DNA of 64,000 nucleotides, taken from contig NZ_LT670849.1 of assembly GCF_900142985.1 (NCBI RefSeq), positions 4,914,501 through 4,978,500 on the forward strand. Reading direction: 5' to 3'. Within the stretch, counting starts at the first letter, position 1. Each line of letters opens with the position of its first letter. Positions 23,946 through 32,112 of this stretch are shown one piece after another. This DNA comes from Bradyrhizobium erythrophlei (GTDB lineage Bacteria > Pseudomonadota > Alphaproteobacteria > Rhizobiales > Xanthobacteraceae). A model generated the notes under the pieces. The model ran no database searches. It saw only the letters and a list, made by a program, of their open reading frames with translations, and was not told the DNA's origin. Made by a program: the position numbers and the translations under genes.

Positions 23946-24866
23946 ATGGAATTGCGTCACCTCCGGTATTTCGTGGCGGTCGCCGAGGAAGGCAGCCTGA
24001 CGCTGGCGGCCGAAAAGCGGCTGCACACCGCGCAACCCTCGCTGAGCCGGCAAATTCACGATCTCGAACACGAGCTCGGCGTCGCGCTTCTGATCCGCGG
24101 GCCCCGCGGCATCGAATTGACCGCGGCGGGACGCGTGTTTCTCGATCATGCGCGCGTCGCGCTGTTACAGGTCGAGGCGGCGGCGGAAGCGGCGCGGCGT
24201 GCGGCGCATCCGGCACGGAACTCGTTTTCGATCGGCTTTCTGACCGGCTATGAACTCGACTGGCTGCCGGCGGTCATGGAAATCCTGCGCGAGGAACTCG
24301 CCTCTACCGAGGTCGTCATTCACAGCCAGGACTCGCCGGAACTTGCGACCGATCTGGTTCGCGGCCGGATCGATATCGCTTTCTTGCGGCCAGAGAAGCA
24401 GGCGCCGGGATTGAAATTCCAATTGCTGCGCAAGGATCCCTTGATGGTGCTGATGCCGCGCAATCATGCGCTGGCCTCGCGCGCCACCATTCGCCCGCGC
24501 GATCTCGCGGGCGAGACCTTCATCGGCGTGTCGGCGGTTCGCGCGCCGACCTTGCGCACGTTGATCGAGGATTATGCGCGGCAAAACGGCTTGCCGCTGA
24601 AAGCGGAACATCAGGCCGAGAATATCGCGATGGCGGTTTCGCTGGTCGCATCGACCGGCGGCGTCTGCCTGCTTCCGGCCTATGCGCAAAACCTGCTGCC
24701 GAAGACGGTCGTCGGCCGGCCGCTCCAGGGCGCGGCGCCGTCGATCGACCTCGTCATCGGCTATCGCGATGCGAACACGTCGCCGGTGCTGAAGTATCTC
24801 GTGTCGAAGGTCGACGAGTTGAAGTCGCGGGTGACGAAAGGCGGCAAGGAAGGAGGTAAGGCATAA
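23946..24866 (+). CDS. LysR family transcriptional regulator
   Basis: A 306-aa LysR protein. The N-terminal winged helix reads MELRHLRYFVAVAEEGSLTL, then AAEKRLHTAQPSLSRQIHDL; the rest is the two-lobe effector-binding domain (SIGFLTGYELDWLPAVMEIL, GGVCLLPAYAQNLL). LysR proteins usually control the divergent neighbour, here the SDR gene 187 bases away, in response to a metabolite. The start at ATG 23946 begins directly with the DNA-binding helix. Confidence 0.9.
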   Translation: MELRHLRYFVAVAEEGSLTLAAEKRLHTAQPSLSRQIHDLEHELGVALLIRGPRGIELTAAGRVFLDHARVALLQVEAAAEAARRAAHPARNSFSIGFLTGYELDWLPAVMEILREELASTEVVIHSQDSPELATDLVRGRIDIAFLRPEKQAPGLKFQLLRKDPLMVLMPRNHALASRATIRPRDLAGETFIGVSAVRAPTLRTLIEDYARQNGLPLKAEHQAENIAMAVSLVASTGGVCLLPAYAQNLLPKTVVGRPLQGAAPSIDLVIGYRDANTSPVLKYLVSKVDELKSRVTKGGKEGGKA

Positions 24867-24941
24867 GAAGCGGCCTATTTGGCTGGCATGGCGGGATCGG
24901 CCGCACTATAAATTCCCCGTGCACGCTGAATCGGAACATAG

Positions 24942-25337
24942 ATGATCCGCCACACCGCATGGCGCCGTCTGAGCACGTGGCTGATCGGGCTATTTTTCCT
25001 GGCCCAGATCGGCGGCGTGGTTCAGATATTGGGCGAGCACACCGCGCATGTGACGGAAAGCCAGCTGACCGAGAGCCTGCTGACTGCGAGCCAGCTCGCG
25101 GTCGCGCAGGCGAGCGTCATCGCCAATGTGTCACACAGCCATCATCACGAGGGCGATGCGGATGGCGCCATTCAGCACCACGCGTTGCAGGACCTCAACG
25201 GCGCGCCGTTGCGCCTGATGCAGGCTTGCGAGCTGCCCATCACCGCCGCAATGGTCACGCCCGCCGTGCCGGACGTGCTCGCCGGCCGCAATCCCGTTCT
25301 CCCGGAGCGCCCGCCCAAATCTTTCCTGTCGGTCTGA
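24942..25337 (+). CDS. His-rich exported or membrane-anchored small protein
   Basis: A 131-aa protein with a hydrophobic N-terminus (LSTWLIGLFFLAQIGGVVQI) and a metal-binding-like segment SHSHHHEGDADGAIQHHALQ near the middle, then a Cys and a Pro-rich tail. The arrangement recalls small periplasmic metal-response proteins found next to heavy-metal efflux systems, but no efflux gene is in this window. It is the first gene of a small plus-strand group with an outer-membrane-type protein and another exported protein. Confidence 0.6.
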   Translation: MIRHTAWRRLSTWLIGLFFLAQIGGVVQILGEHTAHVTESQLTESLLTASQLAVAQASVIANVSHSHHHEGDADGAIQHHALQDLNGAPLRLMQACELPITAAMVTPAVPDVLAGRNPVLPERPPKSFLSV

Positions 25338-25407
25338 ACTGTTCGCCGCCCGCAAGCCTCAGCGCTCGCGGGTGTGAATGCTTGGAATCTTGACAGGATG
25401 ATTACGC

Positions 25408-25953
25408 ATGTTCGTCATTTACGGACTGGCACGCGCCTTCGCGCGCGTGCTTGGTCTTTCGTTTGGGCTTGCGCCTTTGCTGTTTGCGGGAGGCGCGCTA
25501 GCCCAAGACAAAGAGCCAAAGGAACCGTTCGCCATTCTTCAGTTTGGCGCCGGCGCCGAATGGGGGCTGAACGGCGGAAGCCCCGGCTTCGGCCCGAGCG
25601 TTGCGGTCGAATTCACGCCGATCAAGAACTGGCTCGAAGTCGAAACCGGCGTCGCCACTTCGTTCAGCAAGGGCAAGACCGAGTGGGACATGGATTTCAT
25701 CTTCAAGAAGCCGTTTGATCTGTCGCGAACCATCGAATTCGAGCCGGGCATCGGCCCGGTCTGGATTCGCAACGTCAGCGGCGGCCGCACCAGCGACGCC
25801 ATCGCCGCCGAGGCGGTGTTCGAATTCATGTTCTGGCCGGCCGCGGACCGGAAATACGGCTGGTTCCTCGAGCCGAGCTATACCTACTCGTTTGCGCGGG
25901 GCCACGACCAGTCGTTCGGCGTCAGCGGCGGCTTGCTAATCCCGATTCGATGA
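25408..25953 (+). CDS. small outer-membrane beta-barrel-like protein
   Basis: A 181-aa exported protein (signal peptide cut after GGALAQ). The mature part alternates aromatic and polar residues in beta strands: FAILQFGAGAEWGLNGG, SVAVEFTPIKNWLEVETG, EPSYTYSFARGHDQSFGVSG, with the chain ending in LIPIR. This is the pattern of a small eight-strand barrel or transport-associated outer membrane protein. It overlaps the next gene by ATGA, so the two are coupled, and follows the His-rich protein by 70 bases. Confidence 0.62.
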   Translation: MFVIYGLARAFARVLGLSFGLAPLLFAGGALAQDKEPKEPFAILQFGAGAEWGLNGGSPGFGPSVAVEFTPIKNWLEVETGVATSFSKGKTEWDMDFIFKKPFDLSRTIEFEPGIGPVWIRNVSGGRTSDAIAAEAVFEFMFWPAADRKYGWFLEPSYTYSFARGHDQSFGVSGGLLIPIR

Positions 25954-26522
25954 GCGAATGCTGTCGTGTTGCTAGCGGGAGACGAGGGAGTGGACCGTTG
26001 AGGAAATGGGCCTGGTGGCTGGCTTTGGCCATCGTCGCGTCGTCCGGCGCGGCGATGGCTGATGAATTTCAAAAGGTGCAATGCGGCGGCGACATCCCGA
26101 AGGCGGTGATCGGCCAACGCAGCGCGAACGGGCCGGTCGCAGCCACGGAAAAGAAATATAGCGGGATCGGACTCAAAGGCCTCGGCGGCGATGAAATCTC
26201 GGATTCATTGTCCTCAGTGAACTGGCTGATCTGCGGGGCCGAATATATCCTGCTGATCGATCACGGCGGAATGGTGCGGGACGTGCTGGCCTTTCCGAAT
26301 CATTCCAGGACGTCGCCGGCCTTTTCCGGCACCTGCCGGTACGGCGGCAAGGATCTGCCCGGTGTTTACGTCGGGGTTCTGGATGGGCTGAAGCACGACG
26401 ATTTCATCCCGGTTCGCTTCGCCTGGAAGATCGATCAGAAGCAGGCGAAATTCATCAATGTGCCGGGCGAGGGATTGCTTTGTCCGCGCAGCGGCATTCC
26501 GACCAGCGATGGCGGGCGCTGA
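25950..26522 (+). CDS. exported protein of unknown function
   Basis: A 190-aa protein starting in the ATGA overlap with the barrel gene. A basic stretch, then a signal helix (WAWWLALAIVASSGAAMA) cut before DEFQ. The mature protein has three or four cysteines (VQCGG, LICGAE, GTCRYGG, LLCPRS) that could form disulfides. No catalytic motif or family is recognised. The coupling suggests it works with the beta-barrel protein in the periplasm. Confidence 0.65.
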   Translation: MSECCRVASGRRGSGPLRKWAWWLALAIVASSGAAMADEFQKVQCGGDIPKAVIGQRSANGPVAATEKKYSGIGLKGLGGDEISDSLSSVNWLICGAEYILLIDHGGMVRDVLAFPNHSRTSPAFSGTCRYGGKDLPGVYVGVLDGLKHDDFIPVRFAWKIDQKQAKFINVPGEGLLCPRSGIPTSDGGR

Positions 26523-26626
26523 AAGCTATTCGAAAATCGCTTTGAAAATGCCTTGCCGCCTTTTTGACGATGTTCGACCATAGGCCTTGCAACGATCAGG
26601 GGACCAGTGAGGGGACAAGGGGCGAC

Positions 26627-27058
26627 ATGCCATTGACATCAGATTTGCTGACCCGGCCAAAGCGCGGCCGCGGTGTGCTCGTGCGCTATATTGGCGCAGC
26701 CGGCGCGCTTGGCCTGCTCGCGGCTTCGGGTTTTCTGCTCGGGCCGACACTGCTCGGGTCCACTCTGCTTGCGTCAGTGGCGTTCGCCCAGAACATCGAT
26801 GAAGGCAAATCCGCACCGCAGCTCTTTTCCGGGAGTTGCGTGACCTGTCACAAAAGCCCGAACAATCTCGCCAGGGGCCGCATGACGCCGACGCTGTTTC
26901 TGTTCTTGCAGGATCACTACACGACCAGCAAGAGCGACGCCTGGTCGCTGTCTTCCTATCTGACCTCGGTCGACACCAGCGGCCGGTCGCGCAGTGCCAA
27001 GTCGTCATCGTCCAAGAAGCGCAATCCGGCGCGTCCGCCGGCGCCAATTCCGAATTGA
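26627..27058 (+). CDS. exported protein with a single c-type haem motif
   Basis: A 143-aa protein with a long hydrophobic N-terminal helix and a cleavage site near AFAQ. The mature part holds CVTCH (haem c attachment) followed by KSPNNLARGRMTPTLFLFLQ and a Ser/Lys-rich C-terminal tail. The short conserved block DHYTTSKSDAWSLSSYLTSV is a distinctive feature of this small group, which I know only as cytochrome-like proteins in Bradyrhizobium. A distal Met ligand may be that of GRMTP. GGGGACAAGGGG before ATG 26627 supports this start over the longer frame. Confidence 0.65.
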   Translation: MPLTSDLLTRPKRGRGVLVRYIGAAGALGLLAASGFLLGPTLLGSTLLASVAFAQNIDEGKSAPQLFSGSCVTCHKSPNNLARGRMTPTLFLFLQDHYTTSKSDAWSLSSYLTSVDTSGRSRSAKSSSSKKRNPARPPAPIPN

Positions 27059-27189
27059 TCCGTACGAATTTGATCTGCCTCAATTGAACTCTGGCGACAT
27101 CGGCAGAAACAATTTTCGACACTCGCTAACAGAGGCGCGCGCTAGGCTCGCGTTGATCCTCTTGTGTCGCCTCACCCCTCAAGCGGATT

Positions 27190-27230
27190 AACCGGCTCCA
27201 GTTCTCCATCGCTGGGGCCGGTTTTGTTTT
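27190..27230 (+). terminator. rho-independent terminator
   Basis: AACCGGCTCCAG (27190-27201) pairs with CTGGGGCCGGTT (27212-27223), one G-T wobble, 10-nt loop, then TTTGTTTT. It ends the haem-motif gene 130 bases downstream of its stop. A second A/T-rich hairpin (GCGTTTTC...GAAAACGC) follows near 27272-27294. Confidence 0.85.
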
Positions 27231-27332
27231 GGGGGGACTCGATCCTCATCAGCCGACCACGCGCATCAAAGCGTTTTCGCGTTTAGAAAACGCGTCAAAC
27301 CAGATTGGCCACTTGATCGCTGTGAAGATTGC

Positions 27333-28676
27333 CTAGCCCGGGTCGGCCTGCGCGGCCAAAGTCTCGGCCACCGCCTTCAGGCTGGGGACGACGGCGATGT
27401 GCGTGAACTGGCCGTCGTTATAGGCTTTGAGGAAACGGTCGTAATCCTTGACCGAGATGCAGCCGTTCGAGTCGCCGTTGGGGCCGAGCATGAAGGAGTG
27501 CACCAGGAGGCCCGAGCGGCCGTTGATGTCGGTGCCGTCGGCAACGGCCATGCGCAGCGCGGCGACGCCATGAAAATCCCGCTCGCGCGGCTTCAACGAA
27601 TAGACTGCCGGTGGCGTCGCGCCCTGCATCCGCACGTCGACGTGTTCGGGATCGTCGCGCAGCACGCCCATGCCCGAATGCGCCTCGAACACCGTGCCGT
27701 TCGGCAGGTAAACGGCGCGCGCCTTGATGTCGTAGACGGCGGTGGCACCGTCATAGCCGAACACCGAGAGGTCCGGGCCCTTGCCGAACAGGTTGGGGCC
27801 CGTAGAGACCATCGCCATCCGGTTCGGCGTCACCATGTCCGAGAGCTTCTGCATCAGCGAGCGCTCGGCCGGCCGGTTCGGCGGCGCGGCGGCGAGAGCG
27901 AGCGCCTGGCTCGTGATCTGCGCGGTCTGGTCGGCGGTGGTCGGACGGGATCGCGGCAGCGGAATGCCGTTGGTCGAGACGGCGGCCGTGACGGTGGGCG
28001 CCGGGGGCGGCGCGCCGATCGTCGGCAGAACGAGCTGGGTGGCGTCGTTGTCGCTGATGCTGGCGCGGAAATCCGTCGGCATCCACCGCGACGCCAGCGC
28101 TTCGCGCGCCGTCGTCGCGGTCGTCTCCGGCTCGACTCTCGCCATCACGTAACGCTTGAACGGCTGTAACGCAGCGCTCTCGGCATTCCTCGCCGAGAGG
28201 AAGAAGCGATCGGCGAAGCTCGCGCGCTCGCTGCCCGGCAGCGCGGCGGAAGCGAGCGACGAAACGCCGGAATTGGTGACGAAGGCGGCGACGCTCAAGG
28301 CAAGACCGACGGCAGCTAGCACCAGCATGGCTGTCGATCCGCGGCGCGAACGCCGCTTTGTCTGATGTCCTTGGGCTTGGCGCGCTTGCGCCGCGTCTCG
28401 GGCTAACGCCGCTTCACGTGCTTGAGCGGCTTGCGCGTGCATGGCGTGAATGCCGGTCGCGGGTGCGGCCTCAGCGTAGGCAGCTTCGGCGTATTCGGAG
28501 TGGCCGGATTTCGAATAACCAGATTTGGCGTTCACGGATTTGGTATTGGGCCTCGCGCCCACGGCCCTTGAGGCAACAGGCTGCGCACCCACATGGTGGG
28601 TGTCTGCCGGCCTGACGCCAGCAGTTTTGGGGCCCCTTGATCTGGAGCCCGCAATTTCACCTCGACGAGGTCGCAA
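27333..28676 (-). CDS. DUF2778 (Tlde1-type L,D-transpeptidase-like) protein with long N-terminal extension
   Basis: A 447-aa protein in three parts. Residues 1-110 are a cytoplasmic-type low-complexity stretch rich in Ala, Gln, Arg and His. A single membrane helix follows (TAMLVLAAVGLALSVAAFV). The C-terminal 150 residues are a DUF2778 domain: AVYDIKARAVYLPNGTVFEA, HVDVRMQGATPPAVYSL, then LVHSFMLGPNGDSNGCISVK, which holds the catalytic His and Cys. Tlde1 effectors of type VI secretion share this domain and act on peptidoglycan tetrapeptides, but this architecture is membrane-anchored and common in rhizobia, probably a periplasmic wall enzyme. The start is uncertain because the N-terminus has no family match. 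Confidence 0.75.
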   Translation of the reverse strand: MRPRRGEIAGSRSRGPKTAGVRPADTHHVGAQPVASRAVGARPNTKSVNAKSGYSKSGHSEYAEAAYAEAAPATGIHAMHAQAAQAREAALARDAAQARQAQGHQTKRRSRRGSTAMLVLAAVGLALSVAAFVTNSGVSSLASAALPGSERASFADRFFLSARNAESAALQPFKRYVMARVEPETTATTAREALASRWMPTDFRASISDNDATQLVLPTIGAPPPAPTVTAAVSTNGIPLPRSRPTTADQTAQITSQALALAAAPPNRPAERSLMQKLSDMVTPNRMAMVSTGPNLFGKGPDLSVFGYDGATAVYDIKARAVYLPNGTVFEAHSGMGVLRDDPEHVDVRMQGATPPAVYSLKPRERDFHGVAALRMAVADGTDINGRSGLLVHSFMLGPNGDSNGCISVKDYDRFLKAYNDGQFTHIAVVPSLKAVAETLAAQADPG

Positions 28677-28813
28677 CCGAATCCCCCAAGGATCAGGCGA
28701 GAAGCCGATAATAGCCCCTAAAACTAAGGCATAATCGAGACAATTGATAGTGGTATGGGATGGTATAGGAGCTTGAGTCTGGGGTAAATCGGCCGGTTGA
28801 AGGAGACGTGTGA

Positions 28814-29044
28814 ATGCGAGTTGGTGGTATCCTGACGATCCTGTTTGCCCTGGTCCCCGCGGTCGCGGTGGCCGACGAGACGCCGAAGCGGGGCGAATCG
28901 GCGCCGTTGGTCGCCCGGAAGTGGCCCAATCCGGCCGACGTCGTGGCCCCCGGCGTCTGGCGGCAGGACCTGTTCGACCGGCGTAACCCGGCCAACGTGC
29001 GTCACGACTACCCGGCGCCGCCCGCCCAGAGCGGCCAGTACTGA
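28814..29044 (+). CDS. 76-aa exported protein of unknown function
   Basis: A signal peptide (MRVGGILTILFALVPAVAVA) precedes a short polar mature part of about 56 residues with RKWPNPADVVAPGVWRQDLF and ending in PPAQSGQY. GGAGACGTG precedes ATG. No cysteine or known motif. Divergent from the DUF2778 gene, so the 137-bp gap may hold both promoters. Confidence 0.6.
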   Translation: MRVGGILTILFALVPAVAVADETPKRGESAPLVARKWPNPADVVAPGVWRQDLFDRRNPANVRHDYPAPPAQSGQY

Positions 29045-29110
29045 ACGGCCAATCGGCCAGTATTCCCTTGGGAATACTGGCAATTGAACCGCCGTACTAG
29101 TCCGGAATCC

Positions 29111-30014
29111 TCAATCCGGAATCCTCACTTGGCCGCCTGCGAAGGTGATCTGCACATTGGCCGCCGGGGCGTCCGCGATCGGCGGCACGTTGGTGAGCGT
29201 GATCGGCGGCGCGCCCGCACCGCGCGGCGTCGTGTGCACGACCTGGCTCGGCGGCAGCGCCCGTCCGTTCCGCAAGTGGTCGTACATCAGGTCCATTGCC
29301 TGGATGAAGTAGCGATGCAGCGGAATCAACAGCGCGTTGTAGCCGGGGAACTGATTGAAGCTGTCGAGGTGCTGGGCGTTGGTCACTTCGTAATAGGATC
29401 AGGTCGACGGTATTGTTCTGCAAATCGTCCGCGCCGGTGCCGGTGCCCTTGTCGGTGTAGGCGACCGCACAGCCGTGCTTGAGACCCCATTCGCCGGCGG
29501 TCGCGATCGCGCCGTAAACGCCGCGCGAGCCGGATGAGGGTGCTGCGATAATGCAGGCTGCGGTGGGTGAGAAGCTGTCAGGCACCTGCACCATCATGGT
29601 GACGCGGGTGCGGCCGCCTGCGTGCTTTTCGAAGGCGATATATTCGTCGCCCGCGATCAGGCCCTCGCTCGTCGTCACCGTGCCGTCGGCTTTTACGTTC
29701 GGCCCGTAAAGCAAGCCGTATCCGCCGCCCGCCGTCGGATCGACCAGCGCGCGGTAGTTGTTGTAGATCGCCGAGCGGCGCAGTTCTTCCGTCGTCGGAT
29801 TGAGCGGATTTGCGAAAGTGGGCTGCGTCGCGGCGCCCAGCCCCGATTTGCCAAGCCCGGCCGTCAAGAGATCGTTGGTCACGCCGTCATAATGGGTATG
29901 GATCACGCCTTCGTCCGAATCCGCCACGGCGCGCGTGCTCGGCATCACGACGGCGAATGCGAGCGCGGAAGCGGTTGCGAAATAGATGGCGGGAAGTCGG
30001 GTAATCCTGAGCAT
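29111..30014 (-). pseudogene. 3-hydroxybutyrate oligomer hydrolase (3HBOH family), internal deletion
   Basis: The N-terminal third (signal peptide from ATG 30014 with a GGGAGAG site, then [56 protein letters not shown]) and the C-terminal tail ([30 protein letters not shown]) both belong to the 3HBOH family, whose members are usually about twice as long as what remains. The two pieces join near 29395-29400 out of frame, so the middle of the gene with its catalytic region is gone. Intact members cleave hydroxybutyrate oligomers from PHB breakdown outside the cytoplasm. The locus is a dead gene. Confidence 0.75.
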
Positions 30015-30249
30015 GAATATCTCTCCCTGCGTTGCTGGCTCTGACGTCCAGCCTCGACGCAAGTCTGATCCAGCTTTGCATGCGAATTTGTGACAGCTTT
30101 TCGAGTGCGTCGGTCACGCGGGAAACAATGTGGGGTCGACTGGCAATACATTTTTACACCGCGGCACGCGCGTCGAGGCCGGGCTGCAAGCTTTGCGGCG
30201 AAAATCAGTATTCAGTTGCCAGAGGCATGAGGCCTTTCGACGCGGCCGA

Positions 30250-30507
30250 TCAGCGGTCGTCGTTACCCCACCGCCACCGCGGCGGTTCGCCCTTCAGCCA
30301 GCAAATCGCGGTCAGCACCACCGTCAGCGCAATCACATAGCCGACGAAGGCCGGCATCGATTGCTGCGGCGGCACCAGGAAAATACCGGCGACGACCAGC
30401 GCGAAAAAGGTCGCGACCACGATCCAGCCTTCCCAGGTGGTGGGCGGACCCCAGCCCCAGCCATAGCGCTTGGCGGGAAACCAGTATCTGGGATCATCGG
30501 ACGGCAT
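30250..30507 (-). CDS. 85-aa two-helix membrane protein
   Basis: ATG 30507 is preceded by AGGAGGG, a near-perfect ribosome site. The product begins MPSDDPRYWFPAKRYGWGWG and has two hydrophobic helices (GWIVVATFFALVVAGIFLV and AFVGYVIALTVVLTAICWL), ending WRWGNDDR. Trp- and Tyr-rich small membrane proteins of this layout are common in rhizobia, with no known role. The gene stands alone, downstream of the broken hydrolase. Confidence 0.7.
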   Translation of the reverse strand: MPSDDPRYWFPAKRYGWGWGPPTTWEGWIVVATFFALVVAGIFLVPPQQSMPAFVGYVIALTVVLTAICWLKGEPPRWRWGNDDR

Positions 30508-30596
30508 CTGACCCTCCTTGAGCACGTTCGAGACGGCAAAAGATTCCCTCAACCTTCAGACGCCGGAGCACCCGCCAAGGTTCAATGTTAGGAGCT

Positions 30597-32045
30597 TCAG
30601 CGCATCTGACGGCCAATGACGCGAGCGCCGGCCTCGATCTCGGCGTGGTTCCAGGCCGCAAAGCCGAGAAAGAGCCCGCGCTCGCGCGAACGATGATAGA
30701 GCATTTCCGACAGCGGACGCGCAACGACGCCGCTTTTTCTCAAATCGCGCGACAGCGCGGCGTCGTCAATTGAAGGTTTGCAGCGCGCCAGCAGTTGCAT
30801 GCCGCCGGCGGGAACATCGACCGCAAGCTTTGTCTCAGCAGTCAGCGCTGCCACCAGGCGATCGCGCCGGCTGCGGTAAAGCCGCGTCATCTTGCGAACA
30901 TGCGAGCGGTAGGCGCCTTCCGAAATGAAGTCGGCGAGCGCCACCTGTAGGGCGACCGCAACCAGGAGGCCGAGATGCCGCTGGGCCAGTGCGAAGGTGG
31001 GCGCGAGCCGCTCGGGCACGATCAGATAGCCGGCGCGAATATCGGCAAACATCGCTTTGGCAAACGTGCCGAGATAGATCGTGGCGTCGTCGGGCTGGAG
31101 CGCGGCGAGTGCGGCGACCGGGCGGCCGTCATAGTGAAACTCGCCGTCGTAATCGTCCTCGACGATCACCGCGCCGTTTCGGCTCGCAAACTGTAGCAGT
31201 TCGAGCCGCCGGCCGATCGGCATCAGGCCGCCGCTCGGATATTGATGCGACGGGGTGACGAAGATCAGCCGCGGCTTTTTTCGTTTGCCGTTGATCTTCA
31301 ATCCATCCGCATCGATCGGCATGCCGATCACGTCCGCGTTCGCCGCACGCAGCGCCGCCAGCGCCCCGCCATAGCCGGGACTTTCGATCCAGGCGATATC
31401 GCCAGCCTCGATCATGACGCTCGCGATCAGCGCGATGGCCGACTGCGCCGTCGGGAGAACGATGACCTGTTCGGGCTTCGCGCGGATGCCGCGATGTTCG
31501 GTGACATGCCCAAGCAAAGCCTGTTGCAGCCGCGCCTCGTTGGGTCCGCGATCCCTTTGGCGCAGCGCGTGGCTGGCGGTGCGGCGAAGGCAGCGCGCCC
31601 AGATCTCGTGCGGAAATTCGCGCTCGTCGGCGAGCCCGGGCTGAAAGGCGCGCGGCCGCTCGGGATAGACCGGCGGCCAGTTGGTGTGCGGCAACGACCG
31701 CGCCCAGGAAGACATTTTCAAGCGCGACATCTTCAACTTCGGCGAGGGCGATTTCGCTTCCCGCACCGGTTTGGCGGTGACGAGCGAGAGGCTTTCGGCG
31801 ACCGCGGGCCTCTTGCCACGCGCGACGCTGAGATAGCCCTCGGCCGCGAGCTGCTCGATCGCGAGCGTGACCGTGTTGCGCGAAACCTCCAGCGAGCGCG
31901 CCATCGTCCGGCTGGAGGGCAGCCGCTGTCCCGGCCGCAAGCGGCGGCCGGCAATCAGCGATCGCAGATGATTGGCCAACTCGCGCGTCAGCGGCTCGCG
32001 GCTTTGGCGCGACAGATCGAGCAGGCCGGACAACAGGTCATCCAT
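30597..32045 (-). CDS. MocR-type regulator (GntR domain fused to class I aminotransferase)
   Basis: A 482-aa fusion: an N-terminal GntR winged helix (ANHLRSLIAGRRLRPGQRLP, SRTMARSLEVSRNTVTLAIE) linked to an aminotransferase-fold domain with EDDYDGEFHYDG and, for the pyridoxal-phosphate lysine, GTFAKAMFADIRAGY. MocR proteins sense PLP or an amino acid and usually control a divergent gene, here an EamA exporter. ATG 32045 begins at MDDLLSGLLDLS, the family start; a frame from 32114 would overlap the neighbour. Repeats in the 67-bp gap are candidate operators. Confidence 0.88.
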   Translation of the reverse strand: MDDLLSGLLDLSRQSREPLTRELANHLRSLIAGRRLRPGQRLPSSRTMARSLEVSRNTVTLAIEQLAAEGYLSVARGKRPAVAESLSLVTAKPVREAKSPSPKLKMSRLKMSSWARSLPHTNWPPVYPERPRAFQPGLADEREFPHEIWARCLRRTASHALRQRDRGPNEARLQQALLGHVTEHRGIRAKPEQVIVLPTAQSAIALIASVMIEAGDIAWIESPGYGGALAALRAANADVIGMPIDADGLKINGKRKKPRLIFVTPSHQYPSGGLMPIGRRLELLQFASRNGAVIVEDDYDGEFHYDGRPVAALAALQPDDATIYLGTFAKAMFADIRAGYLIVPERLAPTFALAQRHLGLLVAVALQVALADFISEGAYRSHVRKMTRLYRSRRDRLVAALTAETKLAVDVPAGGMQLLARCKPSIDDAALSRDLRKSGVVARPLSEMLYHRSRERGLFLGFAAWNHAEIEAGARVIGRQMR

Positions 32046-32046
32046 C

Positions 32047-32094
32047 AACTGGACCGGAAAATTTGAGAAAACTGGAACTTTTGTAGGGCCAGTT
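32047..32094. promoter_or_regulatory. candidate MocR operator: two direct repeats and one inverted copy
   Basis: AACTGGACC (32047-32055) and AACTGGAAC (32070-32078) are direct repeats 23 bp apart; GGGCCAGTT (32086-32094) is the same half-site inverted. They fill the short gap between the MocR gene and the EamA gene. MocR-type regulators are known to bind direct repeats plus inverted half-sites, so these fit. Assignment is by position and pattern. Confidence 0.5.
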
Positions 32095-32112
32095 GACGGG
32101 GTAGGCAAGGCC

